The notes beneath the pieces were generated by a model, which had not been told where the DNA came from, searched no databases, and saw only the letters and a list, made by a program, of their open reading frames with translations. This document shows, piece after piece, positions 52,061 through 62,774 of a stretch of 64,000 nucleotides of DNA. The stretch comes from Cacajao melanocephalus. Its lineage: Eukaryota; Chordata; Mammalia; Primates; Pitheciidae. The stretch lies in NCBI GenBank assembly GCA_963573385.1, contig CAUYLG010047366.1, positions 62,001 through 126,000 on the forward strand. Direction: 5' to 3'. A program made the position numbers and the translations under genes. Positions within the stretch are counted from its first letter, which is position 1. Each line of letters begins with the position of its first letter.

Positions 52061-52310
52061 TGTACTGGTCCATTTTCACACTGCTATAAAGAAATACCCG
52101 AGACTAGATAATTTATAAAGAAAATAGCGTTAATTAATTCACAGTTCCACGTGGCTGGGGAGGCTTCAGGAAACTTACCATCATGGCAGAAGGCAAAGGT
52201 GAAGCAATCGTCTCCTTCACAAAGTGGCAGGAGAGAGAAGAGCGAAGGAGGAACTTTCAGACACTTATAAAATCATCAGATCTTGTGAGACTCATTATCA
52301 TGAGAACAGC
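52061..52310 (-). mobile_element. MST/THE1-type LTR fragment, minus strand, truncated
   Basis: TACTGGTCCATTTTCACACTG, CGAGACTAGATAATTTATAA, CCACGTGGCTGGGGAGGC and TCATTATCATGAGAACAGC are the complement of a MaLR LTR 3' half. The rest is missing because L1 sequence takes over at about 52310. Confidence 0.86.
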
Positions 52311-52664
52311 ATGTGGTGTTTGGTTTTCTGTTCTTGTGTCAGTTTGCTGAGAATGATGGTTTCCAGCTTCATCCATGTCCCTGCAAAAGACATGAACTCA
52401 TCCTTTTTATGGCTGCATAGTATTCCATGGTGTATACATGCCACATTTTTTTTTTATCCAGTCTATCATTGATGGGCATTTGGGTTGGTTCCAAGTCTTT
52501 GCTATTGTAAATAGTGCCACAATAAATATATGTGTGCATGTGTCTTTATAATTGAATGTTTTATAATCCTTTGGGTATTTACCCAGTAACAGGATTGCTG
52601 GGTCAAATGCTATTTCTATTGCCAGATCCTTGAGGAATCACCACACTGTCTTCCACAATGGTTT
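52311..52664 (-). mobile_element. Primate L1 ORF2-end fragment, minus strand
   Basis: TGGTGTTTGGTTTTCTGTTC to CACACTGTCTTCCACAATGG. It covers the ORF2 C-terminal region but lacks the 3' UTR and poly(A) end that the copies at 17527 and 20306 retain. A T run near 52447-52457 disrupts the frame. Confidence 0.93.
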
Positions 52665-54221
52665 TCTAAAAGAGAATGCGTCAGGCTCACTGTAACTGGA
52701 AAACTGACAGAAGGGAAAGAACTCCTCATAGGAGGGCGGAGGACAGAGCCTGGAGAGGAACGCTCCTTGTCTGCAGGAATCCCGCCGCCAACACTCACTT
52801 GAGCAGAAAGAAAACCATCTGAGCAGCTGTAGAGATCGGGTTGTTTTTGTTAGCTCCTTTCCATGTTTTTATATTAGGAAGTTCAGCTTGCCCAGCCAGC
52901 CTCACCTACATCATAGGCTAAATACATTTTTCAATCCCATCTCCCAAGAGCGAGGTTTATTTAAGTTGTTAGCAATGTGTAACTTTGTTTAAAGGAAAAT
53001 GTCAAATGCAATTACAGTAGCACTGAAATGGACCTATTTTAAAGGTGATTGATTTCATTATGATTTACTGTTTCCCAAACTATTAGGATCTTAGCAACAA
53101 ATGAAATAATAAACACTTCGGAAGTGACATTTAAAAAGCCAAAAGAGAAATCATAATTTGGCCTAAATTTCTAGATCAGGGGTTTACCTCAGCGATGACA
53201 ACATCTGTGGGCTGAGAACAAGGGCAAAAATAAATATGAAGAAACTCACGGAGCACCACAAGATCAAGGAGAAATTATGAAGGGAAGGCTCACTCTCCAC
53301 ATAAATGATGAGTTCAACAAGTTCAAATCATTTAATGACGACCCAACTTGGAGTTGCTGAAAGCTCATGGGCACCTCCTGCTGTTTATTAAAGTAGAATC
53401 TGACTTGAGGATGTGCTGTCTTTCCCAGGGGTGTGCCAGGGGAAGGGGGTGTCTTCATTCTCCTCGAAGATACTCCCAACCTTGGAAGGGATGTGGGGGG
53501 CTGGTATCTGTTCCTGTAACTCTGGCTCTTCCCAGATTCATGGGAGGGGTGACAGGTACCCCAGCCCCAGCAAAATGCCTTCCATATGAAGCCATTGCTA
53601 GAGGACCCTGAGAGCACCTCGTTTATTGTTTATATGCAACAAACTTTGAATTATCACAGTGTGCCTGTGCCAGGTGCTCAGGCTATAGAGTGTCTCACCT
53701 TCATATTCATCCCATTCCTGTCTAATATGTAAGAAGACACAATCAGCAAAATGTCTCACAGAGTCACCAGGACCTTTGAAGAAAGGTGGGAATGACTAAG
53801 TGGGCAGTGCTCAGATGTCCCATGCTCCAGTTCTTGCTGACCTTCAGCCTCCACTATGGGCCACAGACCAGTACACTTGAACCTTGTAAGCTCTGAGTGA
53901 CATCTCCATGCATTAATCCATTTGCCAGGCACCCAGCTGCACTCTTCCAAATACCCAGCCCATGAGAACGTCTTCCTCAGGCATCTCTACCACTCTCTCA
54001 GGAGTCAAAGGTCCACATGCCCCAAAACCCTGGGAACATGGCAGCCCCTCTTCCCTTTCTTTGCCTCTGAAGAGCTGCACAATAATGCTTCGATAGCTCA
54101 AGTCTATGTGTCTCAGTCATTTACAGGGGCTTCAGAAGAATAGATGACTTAGTACTATTTTTCATAACACAGTGACTGATCAAATTCCAACACAACTGAG
54201 TCGCTTCTGTCCCTGCCTATA
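52665..54221. other. Single-copy interval, no gene seen
   Basis: About 1.55 kb. GTGTGCCTGTGCCAGGTGC near 53660 is a faint MIR-like trace. Opposing frames at 53264-53617 look like chance. Confidence 0.42.
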
Positions 54222-54822
54222 TTAATCTGTTCTCATTCTGCTAATAAAGATCCACCCACCTGAGGTGGGTAGATCATGAGGTCAGGAGTTCAAGACCAGC
54301 CTGACCAACATGATGAAACCCTGTTTCTACTAAAAATACAAAAATTAGCTGGGTGTGATGGTACGTGCCTATAATCCTAGCTACAGCTACTCAAGAGACT
54401 GAGGCAGGAAAATCGATTGAACCCATGAGGCAGAGGCTGCAGTGAGCCAAGATTGCACCATTGCACTCCAGCCTGGGCTGCAGAGCAAGACTCCATCTCA
54501 AAAAAAAAAAAAAAAACCTACCTGAGACTGGGTAATTTATAAAGAAAAGGAAGTAAAGAAGTTTAATGGACTCACAGTTCCACATGGCTGGGGAGGCCTC
54601 ACAATCAATCATGGTAGCAGGCAAGAGAGCGTGTGCAGGGAAACTGTCCTTTATAAAACCATCAGATGAAGTGAGACTTATTCACTATGACAGGAACAGC
54701 ATGGAAAGCCCCACCCCCATGATTCAATTACCTCCCATGAGGTCCCTCCCAGGACACATGGGGATCATAGGAGCTACAATTCAAGATGAGAATTGAGTAG
54801 GGACACAGCCAAATCATACCGC
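54222..54822 (-). mobile_element. MST/THE1-type solitary LTR, minus strand, split by an Alu
   Basis: TATTAATCTGTTCTCATTC starts the reversed LTR (54222-54250). After the Alu, CTGAGACTGGGTAATTTATA, CAGTTCCACATGGCTGGGG, AACAGCATGGAAAGCCCC and ACACAGCCAAATCATACC complete it (54517-54822). No internal retroviral sequence is attached. Confidence 0.88.
54257..54516 (+). mobile_element. 5'-truncated Alu inserted in the LTR
   Basis: The Alu begins inside the left arm (GTGGGTAGATCATGAGGTC) and ends with a 17-A tail. ACCCACCTGAG just before and ACCTACCTGAG just after form a candidate target-site duplication. It must be younger than the LTR. Confidence 0.9.
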
Positions 54823-56419
54823 TGCCTTCTTGATTGGTACCCAGCCTGCACAAGCTGAGTCACCATCTTGCCCTGACTCCTGAGGGGTGATTCTGGGATC
54901 CTAGACACTGGTGAGACTCCGACCCCTTCTACATGTGCAGTTTGCCTAATGAGGAGGGCTGATCCTACAGGGGACCAACTGTGCCACTCTCACTCTCAAA
55001 TATCTTCTGCCCTCTCATTCCAGTGCCTAGGAATGCTGGAAGCTGGGCATTGCCATGCAACTTCCTAATCAAAAGTGAGTAGAAGTTAGGGCATCACCTC
55101 TAGCAGGAGCTTTTAGAGCCACCTGGGGTCACCCCATTCTCCTTCCCTTACCCCTGCAATCATGGGAACATGGGTTGAGAAGGATCAACAGATAGGTGAC
55201 CACAAAGAGCCACCCATGCTTACCCATATGGATGGACCTGCAGCACAAGTGAGAAGAAACCATGGTCGCTGTTGCTCTCAGCAAATCCAAGCCTGCCTTA
55301 CTGACACACAGCTCTCTGCATAGACTACACTTACCACCTCAACTCCACGCCCAGTAAAAACCAGTGTGCTTATCTCTGTGGATCGCTTATAGTTTTAGCA
55401 CAGTCTCAGAACCTCACCAAAGTAACAGGTGAAAAAGCGGAAAGTTGGTTACTGGCTCATAGAGAAAACAAATTGACGAAATGATTTCAGTTATTTGCTA
55501 AATGTGGTTTCTGTCGAAGGCACCAAGTTAAGTCAGACGTCTGAGTTGTTGGGTCAGTGGTCTCTGCATGTGCCTATCTTATGGAGGTTGTGTATTAGAA
55601 CATGACTTTCCCTTCCTCCGCCATCTTCTCTGGAAGGAGTGGTGTGAGGTCTCACAGTATCCTGTGCCTGTCTCCCTGTACTTGGGATTATCTCAGATTC
55701 AGTAACTCTTATGCTTAGGGCTGGAGGAAGCCTTAAGCATCTTTGGGCCCAAAGGAGGCCTGGGGTAAGTTTCTGCTTCTGTTTAACCTCTTTGCCGTCA
55801 ATCTTACTTCAGGCCATTCTGTCTCCCTGTTGCTCAGCCCCTTTGCTCTCCCCCATTACGCCTAAGCAGAGAGAACAGCTTGAGAGCCACAGGGAGCCCT
55901 TGCCTTGACTTTTTTCCTGCCTCATTATTATTAGGTTCTGTCATTCTAGTTATCACCGCAGCCTAAAAATTAAGCATCCCCTCTCTGGAAGGGGTTGCTG
56001 TGGTTCACCTAATCAGGCCAGAGACCCCCCAAAGGATTCATGTCAAGAAGAGGTAGAGTCATGAGTCCACACTGGGGCCAATGTTAGTCACTCTGAAATC
56101 ACAGCCCAATGACTATGGGGTGCAATAGGATCTTCTTCCTCTAAATACTCTTCTTCCCTTTCTTACCCCTCCCCTTTTTCTCTTCCTGCATGCACACCCC
56201 CAGCTATGCCTCTCTGATGACTCAAGCCATACAAACGGTTCTTCCTGTGCTGACTAGTCTCTGGGCAGTGCAGGTTCCATCTGCTGAAGTTGCATCTGAT
56301 AGGCTCCCATGAACTCTAGCACTATGATTGAAAGGCATCAATCCCTGTGATTGACATGCATCTGATAGGCTCTGTGATTGATACACGATGGACAGCCAAC
56401 AAAATACTTGATTACCTGA
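54823..56419. other. Single-copy interval with short local repeats
   Basis: About 1.6 kb. Between 56290 and 56390, TGCATCTGATAGGCTC occurs twice and a CTGTGATTGA-like word three times (56322, 56345, 56372). No gene is recognised. Confidence 0.42.
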
Positions 56420-57480
56420 ATGCATGAACTGAAATTAATTAGCTAAATTCCTGGTAGCTACTTTGCACAGAAAGTTTATTAATTCATAATTAATATCACT
56501 TCTCATCATTTGCATTTCATTTGATGCACCATTATTAATGAAAGACTGATTGAATGAGCATAATGTGATTGAAATCTGAATTAATATATTGTAATAACTT
56601 ATTATTTTCCTAATTCCAAGTCAATAGGATCAGTAGAATGAATCTATGTTCTTAGACCAATGACATTCAAAATGAAAAGCCCATTTTATCTTCATATCCA
56701 GTAAATCTTTTGGTGAAAATTTAATTGTCTGACTACACTAATTTTCCTTGGTGGTGACACATAGGTAAGTTTTCTGGGTCTAGTCAAGGAAGCTGTGTTT
56801 GTCAAAGTCTGAGTACTTGTCCATGGATATTATGAATGACCGTCCACAAACTGCAATGGGTGAGTGAAACTCTAATTCAGTCTTGAGACTCTATTCCAAG
56901 TGGAAAGTCTCTCATGGTTCACAACAGCAGCAAAATCTTTAACCAAATTGTGCTTTCAATCTGGCCACTGCAGCTGCCCTATACATTTCTCCTGTGTAAA
57001 TAGCATTAAGGGTATGATGTATAGGCTCACTACTATTTGCTGCTGCTGCACAATAAAATATCCATTTTGTTTTTTATTATGAACAGATGGAAGCGATACA
57101 AAATGAAATTAGAAAAATAATCCTAGGTGAATCAAGTTCGATTATAATTTTCCTAATACACTGAGTGTTACAAAATCCAAATTAATGTGTTGGGTTCCAC
57201 GGATTGAAGTTTGCACATGGACGGCTTTTTAATTTATTTAGTCAAATGCACTACAAGTTGTAAATTATCTGATTTGAGAATTTTTACAGTCAACAACTAA
57301 TTTAATTCAACTAAAAAATGCATTGACTTTGTGCAAAGCCTAGTATGAGACATTGCCATAGGCATAGTGAAAAATGAAAAATCAAACTACAAGCATCTTC
57401 ACAAGGAGAAGGCTGGTATAGTTTCTCAAATATATACTTTGGAGACCTTTTCCACTAAGTTTATGTTAAAAAACCTGCAA
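56420..57480. other. Repeat-poor AT-rich interval, candidate regulatory DNA
   Basis: About 1 kb free of recognised repeats, with many TAAT/ATTA words (for example TTATTAATTCATAATTAATA near 56475) and an ATTTGCAT octamer at 56508-56515. This composition is common in homeodomain-bound enhancers, but it is also common in any AT-rich DNA. Confidence 0.35.
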
Positions 57481-57624
57481 CAATTGTTTTAAAACTGAAC
57501 CGTCATTCAATCACTCAGCATGTGAGTTTAGCAACATGATGCTAAATCACAAATCAGACTATTGACGCCTTTTATTGAATGACTTAAATAGATTGGTTTT
57601 ACCCTTTGACCAAAACGGTGACTA

Positions 57625-57749
57625 GAGGTGATATATATTAGCTTTATTCTAGTAATCATTTCACAAGGTATTTGTATACCAGAATATCACATTGTACACC
57701 TTTAATATACACAATTTTTTTGTCAAGTAAATTTCAATAAAGCTGGGAC
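57625..57749 (+). mobile_element. L1M 3' terminal fragment, plus strand
   Basis: TAGTAATCATTTCACAAGG, ATATCACATTGTACACC and TTCAATAAAGCTGGG are the conserved last bases of old L1 elements. The GATA tract starts exactly at its 3' end. Confidence 0.8.
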
Positions 57750-57750
57750 G

Positions 57751-57895
57751 ATGATAGATAGATGATAGATAGATAGATAATAGGATGGATAAATGGGTGA
57801 AGAGATGGATACATATATAGATGGATGGATGAATAGATGCATGGTTGGATAGATGGATGGATTGATGGGTGGATGAATGGATGCATGGATGGACA
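57751..57895 (+). repeat. (GATA)n / (GGAT)n tetranucleotide tract
   Basis: GATAGATAGATAGATAAT, then GGATGGATGAATAGATGC-type units for about 145 bases, with GATA first and GGAT later. Confidence 0.93.
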
Positions 57896-58117
57896 AATAT
57901 TTGCTTTAGGTCAACACAAAGGCTATACCAGACCATGTCCACAAGGTGTTCATAGTCACAGAAGTCTGAACTTCAAACCCACAGAGAGCACATGGGACTT
58001 GGAAGTATACAAAGGAAAGTCAAAACATAATGAATGGCCTTTAAACTAAGCCATAACAAAATTAAAGGAGCTAGAGGGCAAATACTTTCTGCTTTATATT
58101 AAGAATGTATTATTAAA

Positions 58118-58424
58118 GCCAGGTGTGGTGGCTCACACCTGTAATCCCAGCACTTTGAGAGGTCGAGGTGGGAGATCACCTGAGTTCAGTAGGTCAAGAC
58201 CATCCTGGGCAAAATAGTGTAACCCCGTCTCTACCAAAAATACAAAAAAAAAAAAAAAAAAAAAGAGCCAGATTTCGTGGTGCGCGCCTGTAGTTCCAGC
58301 TGCTCGGGGGACTGAGGTGGATCACTTGAGCCTGGGAGGTGGAAGTTGCAGGGTGCCAGGATCGCGCCTCTCCACTCCAGACTTGGTGACAGAATGAGAT
58401 TCTGACTCAAAAAAATAAAAATTT
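58118..58424 (+). mobile_element. Alu SINE, plus strand, long linker, target-site duplication
   Basis: GCCAGGTGTGGTGGCTCACA to ACTCAAAAAAATAAAAA. The central A-rich linker has grown to about 20 A. AGAATGTATTATTAA (58102-58116) and AGAGTTTATTATTAA (58427-58441) form the duplication. Confidence 0.92.
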
Positions 58425-58441
58425 AAAGAGTTTATTATTAA

Positions 58442-59029
58442 GCTGCAGTCGTCTATCATAGCAATAGTCAAAATTCGTGGTAAAAATGTAGATGCCTCAT
58501 GACATTCTTAACTATATTAATAGAAAGAAACTGTGAGAACTCTGTAGTTTGAAAGAACCACTGTCACCGATGATCTTCAAAGCCAGTGAGAGCCAGACTC
58601 TGGCATAACCTCGTGCGCTGTCTCAGGCGCCCCCTCTGGCGGCCACCGCTGCACGCAGGGGTCATGCGGGGCGGCTCAGCTTGCTCCCACGTCCTGGCGG
58701 AGGTTGCAGCCACGGGCCTTCTGTAAAACGCTGCACATGTGTTATCCCAGGAACCCATGCGCTGCAAGGGCATTGCTTTTTCAATCCTATCATTTTGTAT
58801 TTTGTTTGATAAAATGTTATTTTTGATCCTGTTGATAATGAGGAAAATTTGTAGAGCAAACATACACCAGATGGTATAATAACAAGTTAACAAAAACTAA
58901 TTATCAGCTTATGTCAACTATGTAAGGACTAGTCTTTCATAGTTGCTTACTTTTGAATATTCAAATATATTCAGATATATACATAGTACTTGGAATATAC
59001 ACACAGTACACAATTTTGACACATTAACA
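58442..59029. other. Single-copy interval with a small GC-rich patch
   Basis: About 590 bp. 58620-58725 is GC-rich with several CpGs, too short for a CpG island. No gene is recognised. Confidence 0.4.
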
Positions 59030-59190
59030 CAGGGGTGTCCAAACTTTTGGCTTCCCTGGGCCACATTGCAAAAAAGTGGAATTGTCTTGGGCCACACATA
59101 AAACACACTAACACTAACGATAGCAGATGAGCTAGGAAAGGTCCACACATGAGTTCCGTGATACCCGCCACCACAGGTAAGCCAAAAAGA
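59030..59190 (+). mobile_element. hAT-like MER fragment
   Basis: It begins CAGGGGTGTCCAAACTTTTG, continues with CTTCCCTGGGCCACATTG, GTCTTGGGCCACACATAA and ACTAACACTAACGATAGC. This is a known small DNA-transposon-like repeat with a CAGGGG terminus. The far end is missing and I cannot name the family with certainty. Confidence 0.6.
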
Positions 59191-59302
59191 ACTCATATGC
59201 AAAGGGTTGAACATGTCTGTATTACAAGACATACAGATTGCATCTTCTTCACTCATGGTTAGCCGTTTCTGCTGTATCCCTCCAGATAACCTGGCTTATC
59301 TT

Positions 59303-59615
59303 AATTTATTTTATTTATTTATTTATTTATTTTGAGACTGAGTCTGGCTCTGTCACCCAGGCTGGAGTGCAGTGGCGTGATCTTGGCTCACTACAACCTC
59401 CACCTCACGGGTTCGAACAATTCTCCCTGTCTCAGCCTCTGCAGTAGCGGGGATTACAGGTGTGTGCCACCACACCCAGCTAATTTTTGTACTTTTAGTA
59501 GAGGTGGGGTTTCACCATGTTGGCCAGGCTGGTCTTGAACTCCTGACCTCAAGTGGTCCACCTGCCTTGGCCTCCAAAGTGCTGGGATTACAGGTATGAG
59601 CCACCACACCCAGCC
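59303..59615 (-). mobile_element. Alu SINE with (TTTA)n tail, minus strand
   Basis: TTATTTATTTATTTATTT at 59310-59331, GAGACTGAGTCTGGCTCTG, ending in CCACCACACCCAGCC. GGCTTATCTTAATT before and GCCTTATCTGCATT after are a likely duplication. Confidence 0.92.
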
Positions 59616-59732
59616 TTATCTGCATTTACGATTTTCACTTTCTACTCAGTGCTGTTGGACTGTTCAGGACCTTGCCTGCATCATAGATGATGCTTTCTGG
59701 AATTTTAAATTTATTTTATTTTATTGATTTAC

Positions 59733-60046
59733 TTTTTTTTTTTTTTTTTTTGAGTCAGAGTCTCTGTCACCCAGGCTGGAATGCAGAGGCTCATTCTCAG
59801 CTCACTGCAACCTCCACCTCTCAGGCTCAAGTGATCCTCTCACCTCAGCCATCCCATCCCGCCCCCACCCCAAGTATCTGGGACTACAGGTGCGTGCCAG
59901 CGCACCTGGCTAATTTTTGTATTTTTAGTAGAGATGGGGTTTTGACTTGTTGACCACACTGGTCTCAAACTCTGTACGTCAAGTGATCCAGCTGCCTCAG
60001 CCTCCCAAAGTGCTAGGATTACCTTCGTGAGCCACCATGCCCGGCC
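59733..60046 (-). mobile_element. AluJ-like SINE, minus strand, inserted at the L1M edge
   Basis: A T run, then GAGTCAGAGTCTCTGTCACC with a short deletion in the first box, ending in CACCATGCCCGGCC. A C-rich insertion-like stretch lies at 59850-59869. L1M sequence begins immediately after. Confidence 0.9.
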
Positions 60047-60605
60047 AATTTTTTTTTAATTTTTCATTGTGATAAAATACACATAAAGTTTACAATCTCA
60101 ACCATTTTTAAGTGTTCAGTTCTGAGGCATTCAAAACACTGTGTACGACCATCACCACCATCCAGCTCCAGAACTATTTCATCTTCCCAACTTGACACTC
60201 CGTCCCATGAAATACTCACTTCCCATTCCCCTTTCCCCCCACCCCTGGCACCCACCCTTCTAACCGTAGGACTTTGACTTCTCCAGGGACCTCGTATTAG
60301 CAGAATCTTTCAATACTTGTCTTTTTGTGGCAGGCTTATTTCACTAAGCACAGTGTCCCAGGATTCACCCACGCCGTAGCATGCATCAGAATCTTCATCC
60401 TTTTTAAGGTCAGATAATATTCCATTGTATCAATAGACCACATTTTGTTCATCAGTGGACACACTCGGGTTGCCGCAAGGTTTTAGCTATTATGAATAAT
60501 GCTGATATGAACACAGGAATTCAAATCTCTCTAGGAAGCCCAGCTTTCAACTCTTTGGGGTCTATACACTCAGGTGGAACTGCTGGGTATGGGGTAGTTC
60601 TATCT
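60047..60605 (-). mobile_element. L1M 3' end fragment, minus strand
   Basis: The plus strand reads TTCATTGTGATAAAATACAC, TTTTTAAGTGTTCAGTTCTG, GACCATCACCACCATCCAG, TTCCATTGTATCAATAGACC and GGAACTGCTGGGTATGGGG, the complement of an old L1 3' region. It is the longest L1M relic here. Confidence 0.88.
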
Positions 60606-61451
60606 TAATGTTGCTGTCTGTTTTTATAATGCTGCTTCTTTCTTCTTAAATTTGTCATTATATGGTCTATTAATGTGATCTGTATTTCACATGATTTTTT
60701 TCTTTTATGCTAACTGGAAATTTTTATATTTTTTTTAGTTCTTTTACTGAATATTTTAAAAACTAATGTCACATAGTAAAGTTAATCCTCTCTCTTTTTA
60801 AACAGTAATTCCAGACTACTGATTATGAGTCATTATGAAATTAATATATTTCTAACTTCTTATGTCTCTTTTTTTACCTCCAATAATTTTAGTTTATTAT
60901 TTTATTATTCTGAGTTCTTCTCATACTTTTTACTTCTAAATATGTGTGATTTACCAGTTTTACAAGTTATTTTTAAACTCCAGACTAGACAAGAAGAGGA
61001 ACGCCTCCAAGCATGCCTCCTCTCCCACCGTTTCTGTTTCTGTTATTCCTCAGAATCTTATTTATAACATTTGTCATTAAGATACCCTCTCATGTACCAT
61101 AATCCATAGGAGCTTTCATCTTATTCCTATATTGGATGGCTTCAGAGCTCATGGCTCCCTTTTTAGCTGTGTCTCCATCTGTTTTGAGACATTCAAGTTG
61201 TTCTAGAGTCATCTTCTAGAAATTTCTTTAAGATGGGTTCAGCAGCCCTGCATCCCTTCCTTGGGTCTCACGTGCTTTAAGAGACTTTGCTCTTATAGTA
61301 TGTTAAGTAAAGCCCATGCTTTATTCATTTATTACATTATATCAATAAATTGAGGCTTTTCTGGATCAGCTATTTTACCCAAAGTACAAATTGGGGAGAC
61401 GCTATGTCAGAATTTCCCTAGCTCAAAGTGAAGCTCCTTGTGACTCAGGGC
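60606..61451. other. AT-rich interval, possible older L1 continuation
   Basis: About 850 bp. ATGGTCTATTAATGTGATC near 60663 recalls antisense L1 ORF2, so the L1M may extend further, but similarity is too weak to map. No gene is seen. Confidence 0.4.
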
Positions 61452-62774
61452 CTGTGTCCATGTGTGTGTAAATGCATGTGTGTAGGCATGTGTTGCATGT
61501 GTGTACATGTATGTGTGAATGCATGTGTGTACATGCATGTGTGCATGCACATGTGTTCATGTGTGTACATGTGTGCACCCATGCATTGTGTGCACGTGTG
61601 TTCATGCATGTGAATTCATGTGTGCACATGTGTGTCCGTATGCATGTGCTTGAGTACATGTATGTACTCATGTGTGCATGCATGTGTGAGTGCATGTGTG
61701 TACACATGTGTGTATGCATGTATGAGTGCATGTGTATGCATGTGTGGATGTATGTGTGCATGCATGCATGTGTGAGTACATGTGTGTACGCATGTGTATG
61801 CATGTGTGTGGATGTATGTGTGTGGATGTATGCATGTGTGAGTGTGTATGTGTACACATGTGTGTGTATGTGTGGATGTATGTGTGTGCGTGTATGCATG
61901 TGTGAGTGCATGTGTGTACGCATGTGTGTATGCGTGTGTCTGTGCATGTATGCACGTCTGTATGTATGTGTGTGTGTGGATGTGTGTGTGCATGTATGCA
62001 TGTGTGAGTGCATGTGTGTACGCATGTGTGTGCATGCATGTGTGTGGATGTGTGCGCATGTATTCATGTGTGAGTGGATGTGTGTACATATGTGTGTGCA
62101 TGCATTGTGTGGATGTATTGTGCACATATATGCATGTATGAGTGCATATGTGTACGCGTGCATGTGTGTGGGTGTATGTGTGTGCATGTATTCATGTGTG
62201 AGTGGATGTGTGTACGTGTGTGTGCATGTATACATGTGTGAGTGTATGTATGCATGTGTGAGTGCATGTGTGTACGTGTGTGCATGCATGTGTGTGCATG
62301 TATGCATGTGTGTGTGCATGTGTAAGTGCATGTGTATATGCATGTGTGTATGTATGTGGATGTGTGTGCCTGTATGCATGTGTGAGTGCATGTGTGTACG
62401 TGTGTGCATGCATGTGTGTGGATGCATGTGTGTGCATGTGTGCATGTGTGAGTTCATAGGTGTATGCATGTATACATGTGTGTGGATGTGTGTGGATGTG
62501 TGTATGCATGTGTGAGTGCATATGTGTACACATGTGTATGCATGTGTGGATGCATGTATGCATATGTGTATGCATGTGTGTGGATGTATGTGTGTGCATG
62601 TATGCATGTGTGTGGGTGCATGTGAATGTATTGTGTACGCAATGTGTAAATGCATTTGTGTACATGTGTGTGTGCATGCATGTGTGTCTGGATGTATGTG
62701 TGTGCATGCATTTGTGTACGCATGTGTGTGCATGCATGTGTGTGTATGTGTGCATGCATGTATGTTGGTATGCA
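61452..62774 (+). repeat. TG/CATG alternating satellite, 1.32 kb
   Basis: Almost every step alternates purine and pyrimidine: GTGTGTGCATGTATGCATG and relatives. The phrase TGTGAGTGCATGTGTGTAC or a close variant recurs at 61901, 62003, 62069, 62137, 62197, 62257, 62321, 62381, 62447 and 62511, mostly 60-68 bases apart, so a higher-order unit near 64 bp exists. The 450-codon minus-strand (His/Thr-rich) and 347-codon plus-strand (Cys/Met/Val-rich) frames reflect absence of stops in the repeat, not genes. Confidence 0.97.

Noticed and set aside
51535..52079. His/Thr-rich and Val/Met-rich frames on opposite strands
   Set aside because: Translations of the CAT/CAC-rich satellite.
54222..54822. Intact endogenous retrovirus
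   Set aside because: Only a solitary LTR split by an Alu; no internal gag, pol or env-like sequence is present.
58620..58725. CpG island promoter
   Set aside because: The GC-rich patch is only about 100 bp and no downstream exon is visible.
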